A DNA stretch of 64,000 bases from Nitratireductor aquimarinus (GTDB lineage Bacteria; Pseudomonadota; Alphaproteobacteria; Rhizobiales; Rhizobiaceae), in the NCBI RefSeq assembly GCF_046773475.1, contig NZ_CP177240.1:186001-250000 (forward strand), in the 5' to 3' direction. The notes beneath the pieces were generated by a model. That model was not told where the DNA came from. It saw nothing but the letters and a program-made list of their open reading frames with translations, and did no database searches. The first letter of the stretch is position 1. Each line of letters begins with the position of its first letter. Positions 47,775 through 56,130 of the stretch are shown in pieces. The translations under genes and the position numbers were made by a program.

Positions 47775-48698
47775 TCAGCCCTTGAGCGGCGGGGCCTTCG
47801 TCTCGCCGCTGCCGAGCCGCTTTCCGGGATTGATCGCCTCAAGCCACAGCAGATAGGCTGCATGGTCGTGTCGGCCCATCTTCATGTCGTGAACAAGTGC
47901 GCGAAACGCGTCGCGCGTCTGTTCCGTGAGCGGCAGTTTCAGCCTGGCCGCTTCGGCCACTTCGAGCGCGTTTTCGAGATCCTTGAGATGCAGTTCAAGC
48001 GGGCCGCCGGGTATGAAGTTGCGCTCCAGCATCCGCTCTCCATGCAGTTCCAGAATGCGTGAGGTAGCAAAGCCGCCCATCAGAGCATCGCGCAGTGCAG
48101 CCGGGTCACATCCACCTTCCTGCGCCAGAAGAGATGCTTCGGCAATCGCGCCAATGGTGACAGCCACGATTGCCTGATTGGCGAGTTTCGCAACCTGACC
48201 GGCCCCGTGCGTGCCCACATGGGTTGCCCGCCCCATGGAGGAGAGCAGTTTCTCCGCATCGGCGAAGTCTCCAGCCTCGCCGCCCGCCATGATGGCAAGC
48301 GTTGCTTCGATGGCCCCTTTCTCACCGCCCGATACGGGCGCATCCAGATGCCTGTGCCCGCTTTGGGAGAGCATCTGCGCATGATCGCGGGCGACCGCTG
48401 GCTGGATCGATGACATGTCGATGAAAAGCGCACCTTTCGGCGCACGCTCCGCAATGCCGTTCCCGCCAAAATAGATCTCGGTGACGATGGGCGAGTTGTC
48501 GACCATCGTCACGATGGCGTCAGCCTGCGCCACGGCCGTCTGCGGGTCGTCCGCAACCGTTGCGACATCCGCAAGCGGCTCCGCCTTGGCGCGGGTGCGG
48601 TTCCAGACGGTCAGGTTGAAGCCCGCCGCGGCAATGTTGCGCGCCATGGGCGCGCCCATGATGCCGGTGCCGATGAGGGTGACATTCTTGATGCTCAT
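47775..48698 (-). CDS. GarR/LtnD-like 2-hydroxy-3-oxopropionate reductase family dehydrogenase
   Basis: 307 residues. Rossmann motif LIGTGIMGAPMARNI, substrate motif DAPVSGGEKGAIEA and catalytic Lys in GQVAKLANQ. This beta-hydroxyacid dehydrogenase family includes tartronate semialdehyde reductase and L-threonate 2-dehydrogenase (LtnD). Start at 48698 with GGAG nine bases upstream. It follows the FAH gene by 21 bases, within the IlvD-SDR-FAH locus; the four-carbon acid locus 5 kb away lacks a dehydrogenase for L-threonate, so it could serve either. Confidence 0.87.
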   Translation of the reverse strand: MSIKNVTLIGTGIMGAPMARNIAAAGFNLTVWNRTRAKAEPLADVATVADDPQTAVAQADAIVTMVDNSPIVTEIYFGGNGIAERAPKGALFIDMSSIQPAVARDHAQMLSQSGHRHLDAPVSGGEKGAIEATLAIMAGGEAGDFADAEKLLSSMGRATHVGTHGAGQVAKLANQAIVAVTIGAIAEASLLAQEGGCDPAALRDALMGGFATSRILELHGERMLERNFIPGGPLELHLKDLENALEVAEAARLKLPLTEQTRDAFRALVHDMKMGRHDHAAYLLWLEAINPGKRLGSGETKAPPLKG

Positions 48699-48719
48699 GG
48701 CGGGCTCCACTTCCTGTAT

Positions 48720-49562
48720 TCAGGCCTGAACGACTGTCTGGCGCTGTTCGCCGAGACCGGCGATGGAAAGCGTCATCACGTCGCCGGGCTTCAGATATTG
48801 CGGCGGCTTCATGCCCATGCCCACGCCGGGCGGCGTGCCGGTGGAAATCACGTCGCCGGGCATCAGCGTCATGAACTGCGAGAGGTAGGAAATCACGTGC
48901 GGCACGTTGAAGATCAGCGTGTTCGAATTGCCGGTCTGGCGGCGCTCGCCATTCACATCCAGCCACATGTCGAGATTGTGCGGGTCGGCCACTTCGTCGC
49001 GCGTGACAAGCCATGGCCCGAGCGGGCCGAACGTGTCATGGCTCTTGCCCTTGGTCCACTGGCCGGAACGCTTGGTCTGGAAATTCCGCTCCGAGACGTC
49101 GTTCATGATCGCGAAACCGGCGACGTGATCCATCGCATCCGCCTCGCTCACATATTTCGTCTTCTTGCCGATGATCACGGCCAGCTCCACCTCCCAGTCG
49201 AGCGCCGTGGAGCCACGCGGCATTTCCACATCGTCATTGGGGCCGCACAGCGCGTTGAGCGCCTTGGCGAAGATGATCGGCTCTTCCGGCGGCTCAGCGC
49301 CGGTTTCGGCTGCATGGTCGGAATAGTTGAGACCGATGCACACGATCTTCTGCAGGCCGGCCACGCATGGGCCAAGGCGCGGCTCTCCCTCAACCACAGG
49401 CAGGGACTGCGGATCGATAGCGCGCAGGCGCTCCAGCCCCTCTGGCGAAATGACGTCGCCGGCAATGTCGGCAACAGTGCCGGAAAGATCGCGCAGCGTA
49501 CCGTCCGCCGCGAGCATGCCCGGCTTTTCCTGCCCTGCAGGGCCATAACGCAACAGCTTCAT
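48720..49562 (-). CDS. fumarylacetoacetate hydrolase-family enzyme (diketo acid hydrolase type)
   Basis: 280 residues, FAH fold. The metal-binding acidic residues are in the short stretch STALDWEVELAVIIG, and MNDVSERNFQ plus ISTGTPPGVGMG complete the active site. It cleaves C-C bonds of 2,4-diketo acids. With a neighbouring SDR dehydrogenase and IlvD-type dehydratase this corresponds to the 2,4-diketo-3-deoxyaldonate hydrolase step of L-fuconate/aldonate degradation, giving pyruvate and a hydroxy acid. 28 bases separate it from the SDR gene. Confidence 0.88.
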   Translation of the reverse strand: MKLLRYGPAGQEKPGMLAADGTLRDLSGTVADIAGDVISPEGLERLRAIDPQSLPVVEGEPRLGPCVAGLQKIVCIGLNYSDHAAETGAEPPEEPIIFAKALNALCGPNDDVEMPRGSTALDWEVELAVIIGKKTKYVSEADAMDHVAGFAIMNDVSERNFQTKRSGQWTKGKSHDTFGPLGPWLVTRDEVADPHNLDMWLDVNGERRQTGNSNTLIFNVPHVISYLSQFMTLMPGDVISTGTPPGVGMGMKPPQYLKPGDVMTLSIAGLGEQRQTVVQA

Positions 49563-49590
49563 GTCATCGTTCCTCTGTATTTATCTCGGA

Positions 49591-50325
49591 TCAGTAGACC
49601 GCGCGTCCGCCGGAAATATCGAACACGCCGCCGGTTGTGAAGGAGCACTCTGCCGAGGCAAGCCAGGCGATCATTGCCGCCGCTTCCGCCGGTTCGAGAA
49701 AGCGCTCCAATGGAATTTTCGAGAGCATGTAATCGATATGCTCCTGGCTCATCTGGTCGAAGATCGGGGTGCGGGCGGCCGCCGGCGTCAGGCAGTTCAC
49801 GATAACGCCCGTCTTGGCCAGTTCCTTGCCCAGCGATTTGGTGAGCCCGATCAGCCCGGCCTTGGAGGCCGAATAATGCGAGGCGTTGGGGTTGCCTTCC
49901 TTGCCGGCAATGGAAGCAATGTTGACGATGCGGCCATAGCCGCGCTCGATCATGCCCGGTATCAGCGCCCGGCAGGTGAGGTAGGGCGCGACAAGATTGA
50001 CCTCCACCGTGCGCCGCCACACTTCGGGCGCAAGCTCCCAGGTCTTGCCATTGCCGCCCGTGATGCCGGCATTGTTGACGAGTATGTCAATCGCGCCGGC
50101 CTGCCGTGCAGCTTCGGTCACCGCATCTTCCTCGGTCAGTTCCACCACGCGGCCGGCGGCCTTCTCCCCCAGCTCCGCCACGGCCTTGTCCAGCATCTCG
50201 GCATTGATGTCCCAGAGGATCACCTCCGCACCGCTTTCGATGAAGCGTTCCGCCGTCGCCAGTCCAATGCCCTGAGCACCGCCGGTGATGATCGCTCTTT
50301 TTCCCTCAAGATCGATGTGGTTCAT
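49591..50325 (-). CDS. SDR-family dehydrogenase, likely 2-keto-3-deoxyaldonate dehydrogenase
   Basis: 244 residues, classical short-chain dehydrogenase. TGGAQGIG is the cofactor motif, NNAG follows, and YSASKAG holds the catalytic Tyr-Lys pair. The start at 50325 is supported by GAGGAGGGGC upstream; a longer frame to 50379 would overlap the leader. Family members with an FAH neighbour oxidise 2-keto-3-deoxy-L-fuconate or pentonate at C4. NAD is likely because the loop after the motif contains an Asp-type residue (LWDINAE). Confidence 0.88.
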   Translation of the reverse strand: MNHIDLEGKRAIITGGAQGIGLATAERFIESGAEVILWDINAEMLDKAVAELGEKAAGRVVELTEEDAVTEAARQAGAIDILVNNAGITGGNGKTWELAPEVWRRTVEVNLVAPYLTCRALIPGMIERGYGRIVNIASIAGKEGNPNASHYSASKAGLIGLTKSLGKELAKTGVIVNCLTPAAARTPIFDQMSQEHIDYMLSKIPLERFLEPAEAAAMIAWLASAECSFTTGGVFDISGGRAVY

Positions 50326-50382
50326 GAAATGCCCCTCCTCATTTCGTTCCGCTGACTGTCTTGGCACAGACATCGGCAAATC

Positions 50383-50398
50383 ACAATGTATACATTGT
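50383..50398. promoter_or_regulatory. GntR-type operator upstream of the SDR gene
   Basis: ACAATGTATACATTGT is a perfect 16-bp palindrome centred on TATA/TATAC, 58 bases before the SDR ATG and just after the GntR gene. It fits the FadR/VanR-type operator shape. Confidence 0.75.
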
Positions 50399-50448
50399 TT
50401 CTGGACGTCTTAAGTCCCGGTTCTGGCCTCACTGGCCGCAAAGACGGT

Positions 50449-51240
50449 TTAAAGCTCTGTCGGTGTCGTGCCCCGCTGGCGCAGCAGCGACAGCAATTGC
50501 TGGTCGGCGCGGTCGCGATGCGCCTGATGCAGCCGGGTCGCTTCCTCCGCATTCCCCGCCGCGATGGCGGCGAGAATTGCCCGGTGCTCGCGGTCGGAGA
50601 CGAGCGGCAGCGGGCGCAGCTTCGTGATTGCCCGGCGGGCGTGATACTGCATGTCCCAGAGCTGCCTCAGCATGGAGAGCAGGCGCGGGTTGCCACACAG
50701 CCCCACCAGTTCCGAGTGGAACTCGTCATCAAGCTCCGACCAGCTTTCAATGTCGCCACGCTGCGAGGCGCGCTCCATCTGGGTGAGGATGCCATCCAGC
50801 CGCTTGTGATCTTCAGCGCTGATGCCACGCCGCGCTGTCAGCTGCGCCGCCTTCACCTCGAGCGCTGAAAAGACCTGATAGATCTGCTCGATCTCATCGA
50901 CCGTCAGCGCCTTGACCGTGATCCCGTGGCGGGGCCGCACATCGACCAGCCCTTCTTCCTCTAGCCGGATCAGCGCTTCGCGCACGGGCGTGCGGCTGAG
51001 CGAAAGAAGGCTGGCCACTTCCGTTTCCAGAAGCGTGGTGCCCGGCGGCAGCCGGCCTTCGAGAATGCGGAACTTCAGCTCGTGATAGGCGCGGTCGCGC
51101 GCCGGCATCTTGCCGATCCCCTGCAGGCTGGGGCGCGGGCGCGAAACGGCAACAGCCGTTTCTGCGGCCCTGTTACCGGGTGCCTGCTTTGCGGTCGCCG
51201 CCTTCTTGCCTTCGGTCTTGCTCAGATCTCCCTCCCTCAA
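50449..51240 (-). CDS. GntR-family regulator, FCD subgroup, of the IlvD-SDR-FAH locus
   Basis: 263 residues. An unusual N-terminal Lys/Ala-rich extension of about 45 residues is followed by the winged helix (about 50-110; SLLSLSRTPVREALIRLEEEG) and the FCD domain (about 120-255; DDEFHSELVG, SDREHRAIL, LHQAHRDR carry the likely metal His). A later ATG (MPARDRAYH) at 51108 would omit the extension. It lies between the SDR and IlvD genes, with palindromes upstream of both. It likely represses them until an aldonic acid binds. Confidence 0.88.
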   Translation of the reverse strand: MREGDLSKTEGKKAATAKQAPGNRAAETAVAVSRPRPSLQGIGKMPARDRAYHELKFRILEGRLPPGTTLLETEVASLLSLSRTPVREALIRLEEEGLVDVRPRHGITVKALTVDEIEQIYQVFSALEVKAAQLTARRGISAEDHKRLDGILTQMERASQRGDIESWSELDDEFHSELVGLCGNPRLLSMLRQLWDMQYHARRAITKLRPLPLVSDREHRAILAAIAAGNAEEATRLHQAHRDRADQQLLSLLRQRGTTPTEL

Positions 51241-51353
51241 TGCCTTCCGTGCCGCAAACCTGCGGGTGCGCCTGTCATGGTTGGCAGATGTTCGCTGCCA
51301 GATTCAAGCGTTTTGGTTGTCCGCAAACAGATCTTCATGAGCCGGTCTTGCCC

Positions 51354-53171
51354 CTAGTGATTGTCGCGTGGCACGGGAGGCATTTTGCCATCCTTGCCGC
51401 CCTGCGCGAGGCGCTGATAATTGACGGCCGGCTCAAGCACCATTCCGGCATCCAGCTGCGCAACCATGCCGCGCTGGATTTCCTGCCAGGGTGTTTGATG
51501 CGCCGGGTAGGCATAGCCTCCGGCTTTCTCAAGCTCCGTGCGACGCCTTTCGAGTTCATCCTCCGGCAAAAGCATGTCCGCGGTGCATTTGTTCAGGTCG
51601 ATGCGCACGCGGTCGCCTGTTTTCAGGATCGCAAGCCCGCCATTGGCGGCCGCTTCCGGCGATGCGTTCAGGATGGAGGGAGAACCCGAAGTGCCCGACT
51701 GGCGGCCATCACCCACACAGGGCAGGGAGGTCACGCCGCGCTTGATCAGGTAATCGGGCGCGCGCATGTTCACCACTTCCGCCGCACCCGGATAGCCGAT
51801 CGGGCCTGCGCCACGCATGAACAGGACGCTGTTTTCATCGATGTCCATTGCAGGGTCATCAATGCGCGCGTGATAGTCCTCAGGCCCGTCAAACACGATG
51901 GCGCGTCCTTCAAACGCCATCGGATCGTCCGGGTTGGAGAGATAGCGCTCGCGGAATTCATCGGAAATGACCGACAGTTTCATGATCGCGGAGCCGAACA
52001 GGTTTCCCTTCAAAACGCGGAAGCCCGCATTTTCCCGGAGCGGGTTGTCGAAGGGACGGATCACCTTTTCATCGGCAATGGCCGCCGTGCCGCAATTATC
52101 GCCAATGGTCTTGCCATTGACCGTCTTGGCATCCTCATGGATCAGCCCTGCGGACATGAGCTGGTTCACCACCGCCGGCACACCGCCCGCATGGTAATAG
52201 TCCTCGCCCAGATATTCGCCCGCTGGCTGCAAATTCACCAGGAGCGGCACTGTCTCGCCATAGGTCTGCCAGTCATCGATGGAGAGTTCGACGCCAAGAT
52301 GGCGAGCGATGGCTGTCAGATGAATAGGCGCATTGGTCGAACCGCCAATTGCGGAATTGACCCGGATCGCGTTCAGAAACGCCTCACGCGTCATCACATC
52401 GCTTGGCTTCAGGTCTTCATGCACCATGTCGACGATGCGCAGGCCCGTGCGCCAGGCCACTTCCTGCCGGTCGCGATAGGGTGCGGGAATGGCGGCGGAG
52501 CCCGGCAGCTGCATGCCCAGCGCTTCCGCCAGCGAGTTCATCGTGGTCGCCGTGCCCATCGTGTTGCAATAGCCGGTCGATGGAGCGGAAGAGGCGACAA
52601 GGCGCACAAAACCCTCATAGTCGATCTCGCCTGCGGCCATCATCTCGCGCGCCTTCCAGACGATTGTGCCCGAGCCCGTGCGCTCGCCCCGGAACCAGCC
52701 GTTCAGCATCGGGCCGACCGAAAGCGCGATGGCCGGAATGTTGACCGTCGCCGCCGCCATCAAAAGTGCGGGCGTGGTCTTGTCGCAGCCAATGGTCAGA
52801 ACAACGCCGTCGAGCGGATAGCCATAAAGCACTTCCACAAGGCTCAGATAGGCGAGATTGCGGTCGAGCGATGCGGTGGGGCGCTTGCCGGTTTCCTGTA
52901 TCGGGTGCACCGGAAACTCGATGGCAATGCCGCCGGCTTCACGAATGCCCTCGCGAACCCGCTTCGCCAGCTCGATGTGATGACGATTGCAGGGCGAGAG
53001 ATCGGAGCCGGTCTGCGCGATGCCGATGATCGGCTTGCCCGATTGCAGTTCTTCCTGCGACAGGCCGAAATTCAGATAACGCTCAAGATAGAGCGCCGTC
53101 ATGTCTGGATTGTCGGCATTGTCGAACCAGGCGCGTGAGCGCAGGAAAGGGCGTTTCTGATCGCTGCTCAT
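51354..53171 (-). CDS. IlvD/Edd-family sugar-acid dehydratase
   Basis: 605 residues, the length of sugar-acid rather than branched-chain dehydratases. Iron-sulfur ligands are visible in SPCNRHH, LTIGCDKTTPALLMA and STGYCNTMGTATT; AIGGSTNAPIHLTAI and the C-terminal PCVGDGRQSGTSGSPSIL complete the family. It dehydrates an aldonate (for example arabinonate, xylonate or fuconate) to a 2-keto-3-deoxy acid, the substrate for the SDR and FAH enzymes at 48.7-50.3 kb. A TGTATACA palindrome lies 51 bases upstream. Confidence 0.9.
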   Translation of the reverse strand: MSSDQKRPFLRSRAWFDNADNPDMTALYLERYLNFGLSQEELQSGKPIIGIAQTGSDLSPCNRHHIELAKRVREGIREAGGIAIEFPVHPIQETGKRPTASLDRNLAYLSLVEVLYGYPLDGVVLTIGCDKTTPALLMAAATVNIPAIALSVGPMLNGWFRGERTGSGTIVWKAREMMAAGEIDYEGFVRLVASSAPSTGYCNTMGTATTMNSLAEALGMQLPGSAAIPAPYRDRQEVAWRTGLRIVDMVHEDLKPSDVMTREAFLNAIRVNSAIGGSTNAPIHLTAIARHLGVELSIDDWQTYGETVPLLVNLQPAGEYLGEDYYHAGGVPAVVNQLMSAGLIHEDAKTVNGKTIGDNCGTAAIADEKVIRPFDNPLRENAGFRVLKGNLFGSAIMKLSVISDEFRERYLSNPDDPMAFEGRAIVFDGPEDYHARIDDPAMDIDENSVLFMRGAGPIGYPGAAEVVNMRAPDYLIKRGVTSLPCVGDGRQSGTSGSPSILNASPEAAANGGLAILKTGDRVRIDLNKCTADMLLPEDELERRRTELEKAGGYAYPAHQTPWQEIQRGMVAQLDAGMVLEPAVNYQRLAQGGKDGKMPPVPRDNH

Positions 53172-53221
53172 GACATCTCCGGATGCTCGATTTCAGGCCA
53201 TCTTACCCACTTCCCCATTAA

Positions 53222-53229
53222 TGTATACA
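53222..53229. promoter_or_regulatory. TGTATACA core operator upstream of the dehydratase gene
   Basis: TGTATACA forms an 8-bp palindrome, with the same core as the 16-bp site at 50383. It lies in the 263-base divergent region between the dehydratase and OtnK genes and could bear on both. Confidence 0.55.
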
Positions 53230-53309
53230 CAAAAAATTATCAACTTCAGTGAGCGACTGATGCTGCCCGACACCGGAAACACACATCTCTCCAACCACAA
53301 AAGCTGATT

Positions 53310-53353
53310 GAATTGAGATATTTAATCTTCCTTTGAAAGTCTTCTCTCAATTC
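53310..53353. repeat. spaced inverted repeat in the dehydratase/OtnK divergent region
   Basis: GAATTGAGA at 53310-53318 and TCTCAATTC at 53345-53353, perfect 9-bp arms 26 bases apart in AT-rich sequence. This suits two half-sites or two operators for one protein. Confidence 0.5.
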
Positions 53354-53434
53354 CCAATCTGGAAATGTCAGCTCCATTGACTTTTATGGATACGTTGTCA
53401 CATTTACGCGGAATTGCGTATGGAGGAGATGCGA

Positions 53435-54697
53435 ATGTTGCTCGGCTGTATTGGGGATGATTTTACCGGCTCCTCCGATCTCGCCAACATGCTGGCCAAG
53501 AGCGGCATGAAAACCATCCAGTATTGCGGCGTGCCCGATGGCCCCGCCGACGCGTCCGTGGAGGCGGGCGTGGTCGCGCTCAAATCGCGCACCATCCCCG
53601 TGGCGGACGCCGTGCGCCAGTCGCTTGAGGCTGTCGAGTGGCTTCTGGAGCAGGGCGCGCAGCAGATCTATTTCAAATACTGCTCGACATTCGATTCAAC
53701 GCCCGAAGGCAATATCGGCCCCGTCATCGACGCGCTGATGGAGCGTCTTGGCGCGGAGCAGACGGTGGTTTGCCCGGCCTTTCCGGCGACGGGGCGGACG
53801 GTCTATCAGGGGCATCTCTTCGTCAATGACCGTCTGCTCAGCGAAAGCGGCATGGAGCACCACCCGCTAACCCCGATGCGCGATGCCGATATCCGTCGCT
53901 GGCTCGCGCCGCAGACCACTGGTTCGGTCGGTCATGTCGGCGCGCAGACCGTGCGCCAGGGGGCCGACGCAATTGCCGGCGCACTGCGCCAGGAGGCCGC
54001 CAATGGCCGCACGCGCATCGTTGTCGACACGATTGCCGATGACGATCTGCACCAGATCGGTGCTGCCGTCCGCGACATGAAGCTGGTCACGGGAGGCTCC
54101 GGCCTTGGGCTGGGGCTGCCGGCGAATTTCCGCGATGCGGGCCTTCTGGGACAGGGCGGTGAAGGCTGGCAGGGATCTTCCGGCCGTGCCGCCATTCTTT
54201 CCGGCTCCTGCTCCGGTCAGACGCGCCGGCAGATCGGCGAATACGCAGCGGCTCATCCCGCCCTGAAGATCGAGCCGGAAGCCGTGCTCTCCGGCGAAAT
54301 GACACCGCAGGCAGCAGTCGCATGGGTCAGGGAGCAGCCCGCCGGCATTGCGCCTCTGGTCTATTCCTCTGCCGACCCGGACGTGGTGCGTGCCGCGCAG
54401 GCCGCATTCGGCCGCGAGGAAGTTGCATCCGCTCTTGAAGGCTTCTTCGCGGCAGCAGCCGTGCAGCTCGTGGCCGATGGTTACGAGCGGCTCGTGGTTG
54501 CCGGCGGCGAGACATCGGGAGCCGTTGTTGAGGCGCTTGATCTTCTGGCACTTGATGTGGGGCCGGAGATCGCGCCGGGCGTTCCCGCGCTCAAGGCCGC
54601 AGGCCGCCCCGTTTTCGTGGCGCTGAAATCCGGCAATTTCGGTGACGACGTATTTTTCGCAAAGGCGCTCAATGTGCTGAAGGGAGAAGCCGCATGA
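53435..54697 (+). CDS. otnK: four-carbon acid sugar kinase (DUF1537, OtnK/DtnK type)
   Basis: 420 residues. The N-terminal domain starts MLLGCIGDDFTGSSDLA, the DUF1537 signature, where Asp is catalytic. The C-terminal nucleotide domain includes GGETSGAVVEAL and LKSGNFGDDVFF. The family phosphorylates 3-oxo-tetronate (OtnK) or D-threonate/D-erythronate (DtnK) at C4. The ATG at 53435 has GGAGGAG six bases upstream. Four-base overlap with the aldolase gene, so the function is coupled to it. Specificity between the two substrates is not readable. Confidence 0.88.
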   Translation: MLLGCIGDDFTGSSDLANMLAKSGMKTIQYCGVPDGPADASVEAGVVALKSRTIPVADAVRQSLEAVEWLLEQGAQQIYFKYCSTFDSTPEGNIGPVIDALMERLGAEQTVVCPAFPATGRTVYQGHLFVNDRLLSESGMEHHPLTPMRDADIRRWLAPQTTGSVGHVGAQTVRQGADAIAGALRQEAANGRTRIVVDTIADDDLHQIGAAVRDMKLVTGGSGLGLGLPANFRDAGLLGQGGEGWQGSSGRAAILSGSCSGQTRRQIGEYAAAHPALKIEPEAVLSGEMTPQAAVAWVREQPAGIAPLVYSSADPDVVRAAQAAFGREEVASALEGFFAAAAVQLVADGYERLVVAGGETSGAVVEALDLLALDVGPEIAPGVPALKAAGRPVFVALKSGNFGDDVFFAKALNVLKGEAA

Positions 54698-55341
54698 GTG
54701 AAGAGAGCAGACTCCGCGAGGAAATGTGCACGCTTGCCGCCTCGCTTCATTCGCGCGGGCTGACCCATGGCGCGACCGGCAATGTTTCCGCCCGCACAAG
54801 CGATGGCGGCCTTCTGGTAACGCCCACCGGCTCGACCCTCGGCACGCTCGATCCGGCGCGGCTCAGCCGTTTCGATGCATCGGGCCGGCATGTGGATGGC
54901 GACAAGCCCACAAAGGAAATGCCGTTGCACGAGGCGTTTTACGAAACGCGCTCCAGGGCAGGCGCCATCGTGCATCTGCACTCCACGCATTCCGTCGCCT
55001 GGTCGCTTTTGCCGGATGTCGATCCGGACAATCTGTTTCCGCCGCTCACGGCCTATTCCATCATGCAGCTCGGCAAGGTGAAGCTGCTTCCCTACTTCAT
55101 CCCCGGCGATGTCGCCATCGGCGAAGCGATCCGCGGACTGGCCGGAAAGCGCTCTGCCGTCATGCTGGCCAATCACGGCCCCGTCGTGGCGGGCAAGGAT
55201 CTGCGCGCCGCAGGTCAGGCCATTGAGGAGCTGGAGGAAACCGCGCGGCTTGCGCTTCTCACGCGCGGGCTCTCGCCCAGCGTTCTGACATCCGAGCAGA
55301 TCGCTCAGGTGGTGACGAAATTCGATGTGGAGTGGTCTTGA
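54694..55341 (+). CDS. otnC: class II aldolase, 3-oxo-tetronate 4-phosphate decarboxylase type (OtnC)
   Basis: 215 residues, class II aldolase/adducin fold. TGNVSARTSDGG begins the substrate loop; the zinc His pair is in HLHSTHSVAW and a third His in NHGPVVAG. In the four-carbon acid pathway OtnC decarboxylates 3-oxo-tetronate 4-phosphate to dihydroxyacetone phosphate. Coupled by overlaps with the kinase and the isomerase genes. Confidence 0.87.
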   Translation: MSEESRLREEMCTLAASLHSRGLTHGATGNVSARTSDGGLLVTPTGSTLGTLDPARLSRFDASGRHVDGDKPTKEMPLHEAFYETRSRAGAIVHLHSTHSVAWSLLPDVDPDNLFPPLTAYSIMQLGKVKLLPYFIPGDVAIGEAIRGLAGKRSAVMLANHGPVVAGKDLRAAGQAIEELEETARLALLTRGLSPSVLTSEQIAQVVTKFDVEWS

Positions 55342-56111
55342 TGCAGGGTTTTTCCGCCAATCTCGGGTTCCTCTGGACAGAGCTTTCCCTGCCGGATGCG
55401 GTCCGTAAGGCCCACGCGGCCGGCTTCGGAGCCGTCGAGTGCCACTGGCCCTATGCGGTTCCGGCCGAAGAGCTGCGCGCCGCCCTTGAGGAAACGGGGC
55501 TCCCGCTTCTCGGGTTGAACACCCGCAAGGGCGACCGCGAAGGAGATTTCGGTCTCGCGGCCCTGCCGGGGCGCGAGGAGGAAGCCCGCGCGGCAATCGA
55601 CGAGGCGGTGGCCTATGCTGCGGCAGTGGGTGCACGCGCCGTTCACGTCATGGCGGGCCGGATAGCGGAAGACGAGGCGGCGGAAGCCGCGTTCGCGGCC
55701 AATCTCGCCCATGCCTGCAAGGCAGCCGAACCCCATGGAATCACGATCCTGATCGAGCCGATCAACCACCATGACGTGCCGGGCTATTTCCTCTCCCGCG
55801 TGGAGCAGGCGGCAGCAATCATCCGACGCGTCGGAGCATCGAACCTCAAGATAATGTTCGACTGCTATCACACCCAGATCATGCAGGGAGATCTCGTTCG
55901 CCGCTTTGCCGCCCATGGCGATCTCATCGGCCATGTGCAGATCGCGGCAGTGCCATCGCGCGCGGAACCGGATGAGGGAGAGATCTGCTTCGAACGTCTG
56001 CTGCCCGCCATGCGCGCCGGCGGCTATGAGGGTTTCTTCGGCGCGGAATACAAGCCGCGCGCGGGCACGGATGAGGGGCTTGGCTGGGCCAGGGCGTTTG
56101 CCAACACCTGA
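55341..56111 (+). CDS. otnI: 2-oxo-tetronate isomerase / hydroxypyruvate isomerase-like (OtnI)
   Basis: 256 residues, AP endonuclease 2/TIM-barrel fold of the Hyi family. The start MQGFSANLGFLW is typical; metal ligands appear in ILIEPINHHDVPG, MFDCYHTQIMQGD and FFGAEYKP. It interconverts 2-oxo- and 3-oxo-tetronate. The ATG at 55341 overlaps the OtnC stop by one base. Its product would be the substrate for OtnK. A palindromic hairpin spans its stop codon. Confidence 0.86.
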   Translation: MQGFSANLGFLWTELSLPDAVRKAHAAGFGAVECHWPYAVPAEELRAALEETGLPLLGLNTRKGDREGDFGLAALPGREEEARAAIDEAVAYAAAVGARAVHVMAGRIAEDEAAEAAFAANLAHACKAAEPHGITILIEPINHHDVPGYFLSRVEQAAAIIRRVGASNLKIMFDCYHTQIMQGDLVRRFAAHGDLIGHVQIAAVPSRAEPDEGEICFERLLPAMRAGGYEGFFGAEYKPRAGTDEGLGWARAFANT

Positions 56112-56130
56112 CGGCGCAGCGCGCCGTCAG
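56108..56130. terminator. convergent hairpin containing both stop codons
   Basis: CTGACGGCGC at 56108-56117 pairs with GCGCCGTCAG at 56121-56130 around loop AGC. It carries the OtnI TGA on one strand and the GntR TGA on the other. No T-tract, so termination efficiency is uncertain. Confidence 0.65.

Noticed and set aside
51180..53138. 652-codon open frame on the plus strand
   Set aside because: Antisense to the IlvD/Edd dehydratase; composition is His/Arg-rich and shows no family motif.
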